A stretch of 64,000 nt of DNA from Cubamyces lactineus (GCA_022376465.1 JACDTU010000004.1:2046001-2110000), one strand, 5' to 3'; positions 47,177 to 59,418 are shown, counted from the first letter of the stretch. The notes: a model not told the origin generated them from the letters alone. Numbers and translations: made by a program.

Positions 47177-47869
47177 ATGCGTCAACGTCGCAGTCCTATT
47201 AGGGCCAACTACCACCCCTTCCTTTTCACTCTCATGACCCTGACCGCGACGGCAGAGCTCGGCCTCACCACCTTCCTGATCACTGCAGGAAACGAAGCGC
47301 AAACCTGGTCGAGCCCGAGGTACCATTCACTGTCGGTGTCGCGCCCTTCCAAGTGTCGACCCCGTCTAACGGAGAACCATGTCAATCCCAGCTTGATCCT
47401 GCTCTGCTTTTCGTCCGCGTGGACGCTGCTGTTCTGCGGCGCGTATGTCCTGTGGGTTGTAGACGGCGCCGTGCATCTGCTTGCCCAAGTTGCGAGCTCG
47501 GTGTTTTGGCTCCTGCTCACGTCGGTGCTATGGGTACGGCTGCTCGTCATATGAGCTAATGCACCGCGTTGACCACTTGCAATGTCTGCATAGGGCGTCG
47601 GCGCCGGGCTGATGCACAATACACGCTCGGGCGGAGACTGTGCTGGACGACCGCCTCTATCGCGGTGGGTCCCCGATCGCATCCCGTTTCGACCACCATA
47701 CGAGCTGAGCGTCGTTTCTTCAAGTAGATGCCGCCAGACGCTCACTGTAGAAGCTCTTGGCTGGACAGAGTTTAGCCTCTGCTGCGCAACCCTCGCAGCG
47801 ACGTTGTTGTGGATGCGAACGGGTCTGGGAAAGAGAAGGTCTGTGAGGGATTCAAGAACGTTCGTATGA
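47177..47869 (+). CDS. Four-helix membrane protein, MARVEL-like
   Basis: Four exons: 47177-47319, 47392-47533, 47594-47664 and 47728-47869, giving 165 aa. Two of the introns are multiples of three and open, so reading through is possible, but good borders and a CTAAC branch site favour splicing. Four hydrophobic helices are seen: FLFTLMTLTATAELGLTTFL, LILLCFSSAWTLLFCGAYVL, VASSVFWLLLTSVLWGVGAG and FSLCCATLAATLLWM. Size and spacing fit the fungal MARVEL-like tetraspan proteins. Function unknown; membrane apposition or trafficking would be inference from the family. Confidence 0.7.
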
Positions 47870-48402
47870 TTTGTCTGCGAACCCCGTACTGTTGGTTTGG
47901 ATGATACGTGCAACTCGTCTCTTGGATTGCCCGGCGCGATCGCTGTATCTGTGGTTACTCTGTATCTCTACACATGGACGCTTGGATGTATCCCTCGTTT
48001 CGCTAAGGACGCCCACCGACGTGCCCGAATATCTCTACGCGAGAACGTATAGCACGAGACACGCGGGTGTATACGTGTATATCGCTGGTGCCGGATGGGG
48101 TGGTTGTTGGAAGTCGGTTGAGATCATGGTAGCAAGCGCCGAGAATAACTGAGATTCGATCTCTTGATGTCATGTGGACTATCTGATTAGATGAACCTTG
48201 TAAATGCGGCGCCGTCTTCCCCGGACTCTCGTCCGACCCGTTCCCTACCGTAGACCGACAAACTTGGCCTCTTCTCACAACACTCTGTTTTCAGACTTCT
48301 CTGACCTTCACGGTCACCTTGGGCTCGGGCTTGTGTCTATACTGGAGATTAGCTTATATCTTGTCCATCGTGCACACTGGCAGCTGCTCCTACACCCCAG
48401 AC
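47870..48402. other. Intergenic region
   Basis: A gap of 533 bases with the 3' end of the MARVEL-like gene and the promoter of the MFS gene. An in-frame ATG at 48319 lies upstream of the chosen MFS start. No other gene seen. Confidence 0.5.
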
Positions 48403-50794
48403 ATGTCTTCCCCGGGCTCCCCCACACAGCAAGCGCCGCTGCTGAGGAGCTCGCACCATACGGACAGCATCAGAGACAACGAACAAGCAGTAGATGTCTC
48501 GGACGACTGCGCCACCGCGGCTCTTCTCCACGAAGGATATGACAGACCGTCACCCGCCAGAGCGTACTTCATCCGAGCACTGGCTTTACTCTGCGCGTGC
48601 TCTCTCAGCATAGGCAGTCATTAGTGCGTATAATACACGTACAACTACCTTCTATTAGCACCGCTAACGCACATGACAGTGCAACATACATCCTTGGGCC
48701 ACTCAAGTCCCGTCTCTCGCGAGAGATGGGAACAAATAACACTGAATTCTCTCTCCTAATCTCCGCCTTCTCCTTGAACAGTACTTGGACACCCCTCGTC
48801 GGCGGACTGCTTGCAAGCAGACTTGGAACCACATTCACCAGTATCCTTGCGACGGGCGTGATATTCTTAGGTGAGTCCGATCAATGGCAACTCACTGAAG
48901 CATCGTCCTGAACCTACACCTAGGACAGGCATGTCTGCTCATCGGCAACCTGTCTGATAGCGTGCGTCTCATGGCGTTGGGGATGTTCGTGTTCGGACTC
49001 GGTGTCAGTCCATTGGCCGTCGTCCAAGAGACGATCATCGTACGCTTCTTCAGATCGCACGGCCTTGGAGTCTCTCTAGCCCTTGGGCTCGTAGCTGGGA
49101 AGGGGGCGTCGTTCATCTCGGCACTCACATCCTACCCTCTATCACAACGTTTCGGCCCGCATGCGCCTTTCTATGCATCGACAATGCTCACTGCTTTTTC
49201 GTTCACAATCAACCTGGTCTACGTATTCTCCTCCAAATGGCTGGTCCGCGGCGCAGGCGCAGAGCTAGAAGCGTCTGAGATCAATGCCGAAGCCCATTCT
49301 CGCGCTGCATCCGCAGCGGATATGTCCGAGGCTGAAGCATTGAAAGAGGTGGCGAAGAAACGCATGGTTTATCTTAAGGACATCATAAAGCTCGGGGATG
49401 TCTTCTGGGCGTAAGTCGAGAGACTCCTCAACTGCCTTGCTTCCATACTCATGAGCTCGGGCGTGTACAGTTACATTGGGTTGAACATACTGTGCGGTGC
49501 TGTTTGGGCGCCGTTCACCCATCTTGTTGCGTAAGTTTGTGCTAATAAGTGGGGCCGTTCATCTATCTAACTGAACCTGGCAGCAATATTCTGCAGCGCC
49601 GATTTGACCTCACTGAGTCCGACGCTAGTATCAAGGGATCCTACGTACTCGCTGGTAGTGTATTTTTGTACCCCATAGTACGTCGCTTTCTCTGAGTACT
49701 GAGGGCATGTACTGATCTCGAGACTCCACTCAACAGACGGGCTTTGTCGTCGACAAAGTGAAGAAGCGCAACTTCGTCATGAAGCTCTTCTTGCTATCAG
49801 CCACCTTGACCCTTGGCTGCTTCATCTGGCTGGCATTGCCTCCAGAGGTGACGAAGACTCCTATACCTGCTATCATCTCGTTCGCTTCTGGGCACGGATT
49901 CTCGCCTTGTAAGCTATCCACTGTATACTCAATCGCCACAATACTCACACATTTCGCAGTGCTGCTAGTGGTGATTGTTCCGCGCATCGTCCCTTTGAAG
50001 TATGTATCGACAACTCTCGGAGCACATAAGGCAGTACGTCGAGCAACTGTCTATTGTCATGGCCACTACTTTTGCTGACTATTGTGGACCTCCAGCTTGA
50101 GCAGACAGGCTCGACGATCTTTCAGACCCTCGCGGGTCTTGCTCTCGACATCAAGTCAAAGAAGTCGACAGAGAAGCAGCTGCTTCCGATAGACGGCGAC
50201 GAAAGCGACGTCCAGTACTTGCTGAACGCCTTCGTCATCCTAAACATACTGGAAATACTTGGGATCCTGGGCCTCGCCCACCTGGACCACAAACAGAGGC
50301 AAGCCGCGTCGCGGCGCTCGAGTGCTTTGCTGCCTTCTGCAATCGATGAGAGCGACGAGGATGAGCCTCGACCAGCGAAGGAACCTAGTACGGACGACGA
50401 GAATTGGCAAGCGGAGGCGTCAGAGCACAGCCGGCATCGACGGAGCAGTACATTCAGCAGCAGACGCGTCCCGCTACCCTCCTCATCCTCTCCCGAGCAG
50501 AGTATTCCTCTATTGGATGGCCATTCACGCCCGTCGACTATCCGCGGAAGTCGATATCTGGTCGAGGCCGTCGTCGAAGAGCAGGAGCCTTCGCATCCAC
50601 CGGCAAGGGCGGCGAAGATCCTCCGGACGAAGGCTGAGATTAGACGAGGAGAGATCTTCGCGGTCCTTTGCGGGATCCTGGTCGCATTTGCGTGGATTTT
50701 GTTCTTGGGCACGGCGTGGCTCAAATTGCGCTCAAAGGAAGAGAGGGGAGGCGGGGGAGGTGGGAACTCCTCAAGTATACTGACACATTCATAG
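48403..50794 (+). CDS. Major facilitator superfamily transporter
   Basis: Multi-exon gene. A polar N-terminus (MSSPGSPTQQAPLLRS) precedes helix 1, ALALLCACSLSIGSHYATY, which spans the first intron. Typical MFS helices follow: FSLLISAFSLNSTWTPLVGG, LMALGMFVFGLGVSPLAVVQ, LGLVAGKGASFISAL and others. A central charged loop lies at about 49260-49390. The second half contains FVVDKVKKRNFVMKLFLLSA, a DxxxKR loop like the MFS motif A, and LLLVVIVPRIVPLKYVSTTL. After helix 11 there is an unusual polar insert of about 130 residues rich in Ser/Glu (50310-50620), before a last helix FAVLCGILVAFAWILFLG. Substrate unknown; it may be a vacuolar or lysosomal type such as MFSD1, but that is a guess. The upstream ATG at 48319 is less likely the start. 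Confidence 0.85.
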
Positions 50795-50927
50795 GATACC
50801 GTACACGGACATCAACACAGTGCTGCATGTATGTATAGTATTGATACAATAGAAGGCAGTTTACATGGTATACAGTATCAATAGCGTATTGAGAGGCGAG
50901 TAGAGTAGTCTACCAGAAAGAGAAGAA

Positions 50928-52027
50928 CTAGGAGTCCTTGGTAGACACCATCTTCGAGCAGAGTCGGTAAGTGATGGTTTCGAAACGCCCGTAGTAGATG
51001 AAATGCTCACGATAGTCAGTTTCTTCTTCAGCTCTGGGGTTGCCATGACCATCAAGTTGTAGCCTCTGTACCGGCGGGTGAACATGCGTTGAGTCGGTAC
51101 ATGGACATAGTCACTTACTTGATCATATCTGCCGTGGAAATAGGCTCGTCAAGATACCCTTCCCCTTCCCAGTTAGGTTTCTTCCAGGCAGCCACTTTCT
51201 CAATGACCTCCGGGATGATGATCCGCGCGCAGTAGCAGGCAGCTCCTGCGGTGCCTTCGGCGACCCATATCACGCGAATAACAGATTCCCCGCTGCCAGG
51301 TTTCAGCATGCCTTTCTCTCGGTAGATTCCTTTGGTCTGCTCGGCAATATCGTCTAGCGTCTTCGGGACGGAGGCATTGGGGAGCAAAGCAGCCTTGACG
51401 ATGATGAAGAGCTTTGGGACCTTGGGAGGAAGCGGCGGCGGCTCGCGGACAGACATGAAGTATTGCAGTCGCTCCATTGCCATCGTCGTATCGACCGACG
51501 CGACACGGCAGGTGAGTACTACCGCATGGGTATCTGCCCGCTCTGGGTGATACTCGAGGTCCATCGCCTTGACGAGGATGCCGTCGATCTCGCCCATGAT
51601 CTCATCGTCCTTGATGATTTTCTCGGCGACCTTGATGGCGGGCGGGCGTGAAGGTGCGGGTGTACCGTCAGCCGCTCTGCAGATGAGCTTGTGGTCTTTC
51701 CTGCGGGAACTCAGGGGGGTCGTCGGCATCACCAGATCACAGCTCGTACCAGTCGGCTTTCTGGCACTAAAATGCATCCTGATGAGAACAATAGACTACA
51801 AGTCTAAAACGCGATGCAAACTTCTCTTGAGCAGTAGTGCATTGTTTTACACTGCGGAAACCATTACTGTTGAGACGCCGTTCGTTGACAGGTCTAGGAT
51901 CCACCCGACTCTAGTGTAACGCTAAAATGTTGCTCACCCCTCCGCACAGTTTAATGTTTTCTTTCGGTACATTCTCCCTGCACTTGGAGCATTCGAAGAA
52001 GTGGAAGACGTTCCTTTGAGATGCCAT
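50928..52027 (-). CDS. Conserved-looking protein of unknown function
   Basis: Probably four exons. Exon 1 is 52027-51936 (MASQRNVFHFFECSKCRENV, ending CGG). Exon 2 starts near 51798 after CTTGTAG and runs to about 51115. Exon 3 (GYNLMVMATPELKKKLTI) and a short exon 4 (MVSTKDS) end at 50928. The N-terminus has a Cys-x2-Cys pair. The middle contains MGEIDGILVKAMDLEYHPER, HAVVLTCRVASVDTTMAMER, LQYFMSVREPPPLPPKVPKL and IRVIWVAEGTAGAACYCARI. I do not recognise the family and see no catalytic motif. Composition and splicing look like a real gene. It is convergent with the MFS gene (133-base gap) and divergent from L15. Confidence 0.65.
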
Positions 52028-52417
52028 GTTAACTTCGGGCACGGGTAGCGATTCTGGAGCCGAGGAAGAGCGGTACAAGCGCTCCAGCTGAAGCGCGTCG
52101 CGACGCGTTTATGAGCGCTACACGAGCGCGTTTTTGGAAGTACCCACGTGGGCAGTCCGGCAACGCCCGGTGTACAGAGCAGATTGTGTGTCGGCTTGCC
52201 AAGGACCAAAATCAGCTCGACGACCCCCCGACTATCCTCAAGACGCAAGAGGTGAGTCCTCGAATCTTTGCCAGGCCGTCCAGATGATGCTCGAGAGAGT
52301 GCTTGTCGATGGCGGGAGCGAAAGAACGACAGGAAGAGGGTGGATGGGCGACTTGACATCTGGATGTGCCTCCGCACCCAACGATGGAACTGACTTCGCC
52401 TTTCCTCAGCCCGCAAG
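52028..52417. other. Divergent promoter region of the unknown gene and L15
   Basis: A shared 390-base gap between divergent start codons. It includes the L15 leader. Short open frames here are not supported as genes. Confidence 0.5.
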
Positions 52418-53244
52418 ATGGGAGCCTACAAGTATATCGGCGAGCTGTACAAAAAGAAGCAGTCGGATGTCCTCCGCTTCCTTCTCCGTGTCCGGTGTGT
52501 ACCCAGGAATATGCCCTGTCGGGGAGGATTTCGTCTGAACGGCTCGTAGGTGCTGGGAGTACCGCCAGCTGAACGTTATTCACCGTGCCTCCCGTCCTTC
52601 CCGCCCGGACAAGGCTCGGCGTCTTGGCTACAAGGCTAAGCAGGGCTATGTTATCTACCGCGTCCGTGTTCGGAGGGGTAACCGCAAGAAGCACGTCCCC
52701 AAGGGTATGTAGACTGGGCGATCATGAGGGTCGATTGACCATTCTGATATCGTGTGTAGGTGCTACCTACGGCAAGCCCGTCCGTCAGGGTGTCAACCAG
52801 CTTAAGCCCCAGCGCGGTTTGAGGAGCGTTGCGGAGGAGCGTGTTGGCAGGCGGTGCGGGAACCTCCGCGTTCTCAACTCCTACTGGGTCAACCAGGATG
52901 GTGTCTACAAGTACTACGAGGTCATCCTCGTCGACCCCAGCCACAAGGCTGTAAGTCCTCGTTAGCCCAGTGCCCTCTGGCTGTCCATGTCTCAACTTGT
53001 CCGCAGATCCGCCGTGACCCCAGGATCAACTGGATCACGAAGCCCGTGCACAAGCGCCGCGAGGCCCGTGGCCTTACTGCCATCGGCAAGAAGGTTCGTG
53101 CATCTGCCTCACGCATGAAGAATGGTATACTGAGATGGATTGAAACAGAACCGTGGTCTTGGCAAGGGTCACCGCTACAACCACACTCCGGGCTGGTCCA
53201 CCTGGAAGAAGCACAACACCCTCAGCCTCCGCCGCTACCGGTGA
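52418..53244 (+). CDS. RPL15: 60S ribosomal protein L15 (eL15)
   Basis: Five exons: 52418-52494, 52550-52704, 52760-52950, 53007-53093 and 53149-53244, in phase, giving 201 aa against about 204 usual. The N-terminus [20 protein letters not shown] and the stretches [33 protein letters not shown] and [20 protein letters not shown] are diagnostic, and the protein ends SLRRYR. L15 sits deep in the large subunit, contacting 25S and 5.8S rRNA. The short first exon and closely spaced introns are common in ribosomal genes. Confidence 0.96.
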
Positions 53245-53943
53245 TCTGTTGTACTTGTCTCTCATGCACCTTGTCTCCTATCGTATCACTGCGCTCATGT
53301 CCTCTCATGCTCGTTATGGATGTATGCCTCCGTGCAGCTTGCCAAAAAGAGGTCGTCTGCCTCCTGTTTCCTGGAACTTTGAGTATCGGACGAGAGATGT
53401 CCCAAGTCCGATGGCTCGTGAGCTGAGTGACCTCAATGGGCGACTGCTTGTTTCTAAGTATACACGGGTGAATGAAGGCGTGACATGATGAGTTCTAACA
53501 AGGACTGAGAATAAGCTGGAACTTTGTTTCGTCGGACGACATGAGGCAGGCACGTTTTTGTCTGAATGGAGCGCGCCAACTGCGCAGCGGGGTGCGGCGT
53601 GAGCGAGATGAGTTCTACCATCACGATGTTCTTCCTGGGAGCTCCGTGTCCGAAAATCCTGCGGCTATCCCTTCTCCGGCCCCGCGTCCTGCTCCTCGGC
53701 TCTCTGCCTTCATCTCTGGGCTAGCTCTCTCTTATTGGCGGGTCATTCTGCTCAGGACACCGCATGCTTGCACCGGACTGAGAAGCACGCGTGCTCAGAT
53801 ATACCCTGTCCCAACATTGCTACCTGCCGTCCTGCATTTCCCCTGGATCTGCGGTCTCTCAGGGATATATAAGCCGTCCTGTTGCCATCCGGTCCTGCCC
53901 ACCCACCGACTGCTAGTTCTCTCTTGATTCTTGTCCCTTTACT
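53245..53943. other. Intergenic region and GH16 promoter
   Basis: About 700 bases with the L15 3' end and the promoter of the glucanase gene. One open frame (53541-53927) has no recognisable motif. Confidence 0.5.
53866..53872 (+). promoter_or_regulatory. TATA box of the GH16 gene
   Basis: TATATAA in the context GGATATATAAGCC, 72 bp before the ATG at 53944, with a pyrimidine-rich stretch after it. Confidence 0.75.
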
Positions 53944-55891
53944 ATGATTGCTGTACTTCCTTTAGCTCTTCTATCCTTGCTGGCTGCTTCTGCGCCCCCG
54001 TCAGCGCCGTCCTCTTCAATTTCAAAGTCTGTGTTGTCCAGGGCAGGTCTGCTATTGCTGGTGAATCACGTTACCCGATCGCAGGCCGTCTCTCTCGACA
54101 AGCGGGCGAGTCAGCTGCAGACCAGCTCCAACGGGTCGAGTTTCATCTGGACGATACAGGACACTTACGAGGGGAAGACGTTTTTCGAGTACGTTAAAGC
54201 TGTATTTCAGACCCTATTGCAGTGCTCATTAAGGCAACACTCCGGGTGCGCAGTACGTTCGACTTCTTCACTGGCCAAGATCCCACACAGTACGTACAAT
54301 GATCGACGCAGAGACGTCGCGTTGCCCGAGCTAACATGCAGCTGCGCTCTAGTGGCATGGTCAAGTAAGAGTTTCCTGCAATGTACTTGGAGACAAGCAT
54401 GGTCTCATGCCCCGCTTGCAGCTATACAGATCGCAGTACTGCGTTCTCCAACAATCTTTCCTTCGTGACCGACGATGGCAAAGTGGTCATGAAGGGAGAT
54501 GACAGTACTTGGCTCGCTTCTGGGGTATATCGGAACAGGTAAGTTGATCGCTGTGGAGGTTGCATCCCGATTACGAACCCTTCCAAGCGTCCGGATTTCG
54601 AGCCAGAAGCAGTACAACACAGGTCAGTTGAGATTCGTTCCAAGGAAAACACTTGGCGCTAAGCATGCTGCAGGCCTCTTCATTCTAGACCTGAATCATG
54701 CACCCTGGGGCTGTGGTATATGGATTGTGGCTTTTGCGTCTTGTTGACTCACTCAAGAACATCTCAGGCGTATGGCCGGCATGGTGGACCCTCGGAGGGG
54801 GGCAGTGGCCTTTCGTGAGTACGAGGTACGATTGGCTCACACATCTGAACGTGGACTGACCCAGGGTAGACGGGCGAAATCGATATCATCGAAGGCGTTC
54901 ACGACAACGCGCACAACCAGGTGACATGGCACACTGGACCCAGTAAGCGATAGGCTCCTCCGCATGACCGCGATAGAAGCTGAAGAGCCGGCCTAATAGA
55001 CTGCACCCTCAATCCCAATACGAGCTTCACTGGTACCATTGTCGTATGTATACGAGTCGGGGTAATAGATTTGCACAATGGGTGCTTACCCCATGAATTG
55101 TAGCAGAGCAATGGGAAGCCGAACCTAGATTGCGACGGGACGATCAACAACAACGCTGGTTGCGGCGTTACCGAGTGGAGCCGTGCTTCGTATGGCCCCG
55201 TCTTCGACGCCCAAGGTGGCGGCGTGTTTGCTATGAAATGGGATGACGAGGGAATCGCGGTCTGTGAGTCTCTTATCTGCGCCACTCACGGAACGTAGGA
55301 GACTCATCTCCTTTCAGGGTCTTTCTACCGCGCGGCGGTCCCCAAGGACGTCCTCAACGGGCAGCCGGATCCCTCCAGCTGGGGAGAACCTGTAGCAGCA
55401 CTAGATCCGAGTGGGTGTGACCCCATCGCGAACTTCGTGAACCACTCGATCATCTTCGGTGAGCACGCTGCTGTGTGGTATTAATCTCCGAGCTGCTCAC
55501 TTACTGATCACGCTCCAGACATCACCTTCTGCGGTGAGGCTGACTGACGCCCATCTCATCCGCAATATGCTGATTTGAACGCCTTGCAGGTGATTGGGCA
55601 GGCAACTCGTATGCGACGTCGGGCTGTCCAGGGACGTGCACCGATCGCTTGATGGATCCGAGCAACTTTGTGGTAGGTTGCTCCGCCCGGTGTGTATTCT
55701 GCGGAGCGTTGATATACGTTTTGCGGTGTCAGAACGCGTCGTGGAACATCAACACCCTGAAGGTGTACAAGAAGCAAACTCTCGCAGGCTTGGTCACCGG
55801 CGGCGCACAAAGCGACTTGCGCACTCCCACCCTCAGACAGGTGCTCTGGCTCGGCTTCATCCTGCCGCTGCTTGCGCTCCTCGCTGTGTGA
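53944..55891 (+). CDS. GH16 family beta-glucanase or transglycosylase, membrane- or GPI-anchored
   Basis: Multi-exon gene with about ten short exons. An N-terminal signal sequence (LPLALLSLLAASAPPSA) precedes SFIWTIQDTYEGKTFF. Next come TGLFILDLNHAPWGCG and VWPAWWTLGGGQWPF, then the catalytic motif GEIDIIEG (about 54873-54896), in which the two Glu are nucleophile and acid/base. Substrate-cleft residues follow in VTWHTGPNCTLN and CDGTINNNAGCGV, and EWSRASYGPVFDAQGGGVFA. The end (LWLGFILPLLALLAV) is hydrophobic, consistent with a membrane or GPI anchor. The overall order is that of fungal GH16 proteins acting on cell-wall beta-1,3 or mixed glucans. Small exons of 12-40 nt occur near 54230-54420 and were not all fixed. 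Confidence 0.88.
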
Positions 55892-56141
55892 AGTGAGTAC
55901 TGCGGGTTCACCCGTGATCCGGGCTTGCGAAAGCCCTCGGTATTTTTGCGTACGCCCAGGCGGTGTGTCTGTTACTTATGACCTCTCATGACCTTGACGG
56001 CGCCGAGATGGACAGTTTCAAATACACGGAAATGCACGTAGTTAGATACTCACGAATAGACACGATTGACAAGTACAATGTGACGTGGGTTGTCAAGTAT
56101 GATCAGTCACAGCGGGCGCGCCGCGGTATGTCATACGGTCA

Positions 56142-57592
56142 CTATAGCTTCATCTTCCAAATCTTCGACTCCATCTCTGCCTCGGACTCGGCACCCCATT
56201 CTACTGGTTCTGCGAACGTTGCGCGCAGCGGCGTCACGCTGACCCAACCCTTGCGCATCGCCCAGCCGTCCGTTCCGATGGGCACGCTCGACGCAGCCGG
56301 GTTGATCAAATCCGTCATGTCCGGCCCAAACTTGAACACGAGCCCACCCACGTCCGACGGAGTCGCCTGCTTGTCTAGTATACCGGCCTGCGTACCTTGC
56401 GGTGGCTCGTCCGGGGAATCCGGGCCCGCCGCGGACATGGTGTGCTTCACGGCGGGATCGCGTGGGGTGTGCGCCTTGAACAGCCTGCCGTACGAGTTGC
56501 GCCAGATGCGCGTCCAGCAGATGGTGAGGCCCGCGTCGCTGAGCAGCTCCGGGATCATGGGGATGTTCACGTTGTAGAGGTCGACCTCGCCCGGGCGCGG
56601 CCCGCCTTCGTCTGCGCCCCAGTTCTGCCAGAGGTGGCCGATGATGCGGGCGCCCAGCCGGTGCGCGGGCTCGTAGAGTTCGATGGGGGTAGGGTGCTGG
56701 ACCGTCCCGTAGGAGAGCGCTATGGAGCGCACCTTCGAGAGGGAGGAAGACAACGCGGCGCCAATCGTCCCAGACGATAGCGCGAACGCGGCTGGTCCAG
56801 GCAGGTAAGGCTTGGACTAGAATATGCACCCGACGTCATAGCCTACCTGAGCTGTTTCGACCAAGGTTGGGCCCTGATATCTGTTGCAGCTGGTCAGCTG
56901 GCGCAGGAGCTTGACTACCTAGTATTGTGCTCACCAGGAGGTCAATCTGACCGTGGTACAGGTTGTGCAGGCCAATGTTTGCACAGGTGGCTGGAGTCTA
57001 AGATGCCGTACTTTCAGCACCTCATGTTCGACCTCCAGAGATGGACAGAGGGCATACGCCGTCCAAGAGAATCCACTCGGCGACTTCGCCTTCTTTCAGC
57101 GGCCTTGATTGTTCTGAGATCTCTCCAACACCATCTAGACATGTACGACTGAGAGAACTCCAGCGCTGCAATCATGCACGAGACATACCAGGCTCTCTGG
57201 GGTAGTAATATCTACCGCATATAATATCCTTGATGTGGTAGGCCTTTCCTATGTGGTGCATACAATTATGTAAACTGTAAAGCCTTCGTATGTGGTTCAA
57301 GGCAATACGCACCGATCCAAGACTTCTGTGAGCTCGGTATAACGACCCTCACATCCCATCCTAGCCGACAAGATTAGTGCATCATTCCTTTTAGCCTTAG
57401 CTAGCATACATACCCAAGTCTTGTGTCAAATGGCGGTATAGTCCATAGATATACGGTGATTCATGACCGGGAGGGCCATCGTCATTCTTGAGGTGCACAT
57501 CACAGCCGTCAGAATGTCATCACTAAAGGCACTTGATGACCAAATGTACTTGCAGTCAACAGCACTCTCGGTTTCGTAGGTAACGTAGACAT
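56142..57592 (-). CDS. SurE-family 5'/3'-nucleotidase (acid phosphatase)
   Basis: Eight exons: 57592-57554, 57486-57414, 57360-57313, 57248-57189, 57134-57058, 56997-56935, 56880-56847 and 56791-56142, all in phase, giving 347 aa. It begins MSTLPTKPRVLLT followed by NDDGPPGHESPYIYGLYRHL, the SurE metal-binding Asp-Asp. Then come GWDVRVVIPSSQKSWIGKAY, WILLDGTPATCANIGLHNLY, SGPNLGRNSSAAFALSSGT and KVRSIALSYG. SurE enzymes hydrolyse nucleoside monophosphates and short polyphosphates. Intron 1 is a GC-AG intron (ACT|GCAAGT) that splits the LLTNDDG motif. No TTL domain as in yeast Pby1 follows; the C-terminus matches stand-alone fungal forms. Convergent with the GH16 gene. Confidence 0.9.
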
Positions 57593-57971
57593 CACAATTG
57601 AGCAACCCGATGGTAGTGGTACAGAGAGAAGTAATAAGTCGCGATCGGAGGCTGCAGGCAATTGAGCCGGCCGGAAAGCACGCCACTTTCAGAACTGGGC
57701 GCCGCTTGACGGGCCTCGGCCCGTCGATCCCGCACCATTGGCGCCCAACACTCAGCCCTAGGTACGGCTGAAAAGTACGCATGTGCGTAATGTTCTCCTC
57801 CATCAGGGAGAATATCAGATCCCTCGAAGATCTGCAACTCTCAGAGAGTTGACATTGGCAATGCTGCCAAGCCTTGAACGGTCTCCGAATCCCCCGTCTC
57901 CGACGTACTTAACTCTTACATGTTGAGGGCAAGGCTGGCCAAGCGCAGGACACCTTCCTTGGACTTATTAC
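57593..57971. other. Intergenic region
   Basis: A gap of 379 bases between the SurE start and the MYG1 stop, both minus strand. Nothing else recognised. Confidence 0.5.
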
Positions 57972-59418
57972 CTAGACGTAGATGTGATGAGAGTCCGTTC
58001 CGTCTGAATCTTCGCGTCGGGAAAGACACGTACCGCCAATGAAACCGCTGGCGTGGACGAAGATGCAACCTTCAACGCCCGAAAGCTGAGAGAGCGCATC
58101 ATCGCGCACGCCGCGCCACTGCTCTGGGAGCGCTTTCCTGCTCTCGAAGCTCTCCGGGGATACGGGGACGGCCTGGATACGCCAGTTGCTGGCCGTCTCG
58201 TCCGGGTAGAGGACATAGATCGGTTTCTCCTCATCGGGGATGGCCAAACTCTCTTCGAGTTCGAAGAGGTGCTCCTGCGGGCAGCGTTGGGCTTAGAAAT
58301 TACATTGACGAAGTGTTCGAGCGTACCTTCCACGGAGCGAAGCGCTCGAAGAGAATGATGCGGCCGCTGGGGTCGACTTCCTTGCGCTTTTTCAGCCCTT
58401 CGAGGACGAGGTCGCGCGCGGGGAGCCATGCATTGGCATAGTAATCGAGGCGGTCGAGGAACTCGGTTCCTACCAAAGCGGAGGCTTGCATAAACTTCGC
58501 CTAATAGGCGTGCGGGGGTTGGTTAGAGGATCAAGTATGCACAATCGACAGTAGACAATCTCACATCGACGGTCTCAGAGTCCACCGCCTCATTCCACGC
58601 TGGGTTGAGGAATCCAACACGAGCCGATACGTCCGTGCGGATGCGGTAGCGCGGCTTGAGGTCGGAGGGATACTGTGAGATGCCGTTGTCAATCGCATCT
58701 ATGGCCTCAATGTACTCCTTGTACAACTTGAGCCAGAGGGTCTCAATCTTCGGGTCATCTTGGGGAACTTGAAGGCGGTTGGAGATGATCTCCTTGCCAA
58801 AATGCCTAGAAAGCGAGCCAATCAGGAACGTGAGCAATACCTGAGGTATGTGTGGAAAAACGCACTTGTAGACCAATCCTGCGGAGGAGAGCTTCGTGGT
58901 GAAGCCGTGCCCAAATATCTCCTCGAATCCGCGCTGGTGGTGATCGAAGCGCTGCGTTTTCTCGTCATACACCCCTCCGACGTCGACGACTATGTCGCAT
59001 GTGTTTAAAATGGCAGGATCGCGCGTCCTCTTGAGACCTTGCAGACACAAACAAGTCAGCCGCGGGCTCACAGCGGACAGAGGGTGGAGCATACCTGCAT
59101 TGGCATATGCATTGGTCCTTTTCAACAGGAAGACTGCGAGGGCTTCATCGCAATGGAAGGTCCCGTTGTGGGTGCCGATAATCTAGCGGGGGAGAACGGT
59201 GAGCTGCGGTGGTTGAGAGGCTTGCTCATCGTACCAACTTTTTCGTCCATCTTCATTTTCTTGGCGGGGTGCTCTTCGGGAGACATCAGGCTGAAAAGGC
59301 GGACTTTTTGCAGGAGATGCACAGAGGATGTAGGAAGAGCGACACGAGTGATTGCAGAGCGTGCAAAAGGATAGAACGGCTGCTGCAAGGACCTGGCGTA
59401 GGAAAGTGCTCGGAGCAT
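57972..59418 (-). CDS. MYG1: MYG1 exonuclease family protein
   Basis: Multi-exon gene of the DHH-like MYG1 family. Landmarks are GTHNGTFHCDEALAVFLLKR, DIVVDVGGVYDEKTQRFDHH with QRGF, AIDAIDNGISQYP, LVGTEFLDRLDYYANAWLPA and a C-terminal HASGFIGG. MYG1 proteins are 3'-5' exoribonucleases found in nucleolus and mitochondria. The start at 59418 gives an N-terminus rich in Arg and hydroxylated residues without acids (MLRALSYARSLQQPFYPFAR), a good mitochondrial presequence. An in-frame ATG at 59490 and one at about 59286 (MSPEEHPAKK) are alternatives, and the latter would give a non-mitochondrial form. The first intron uses a GTTGGT donor (about 59250) and ends before IIGTHNG. Confidence 0.9.

Noticed and set aside
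56397..56780. Plus-strand open frame opposite the SurE gene
   Set aside because: Shadow; the minus strand carries the clear SurE domain with eight in-phase exons.
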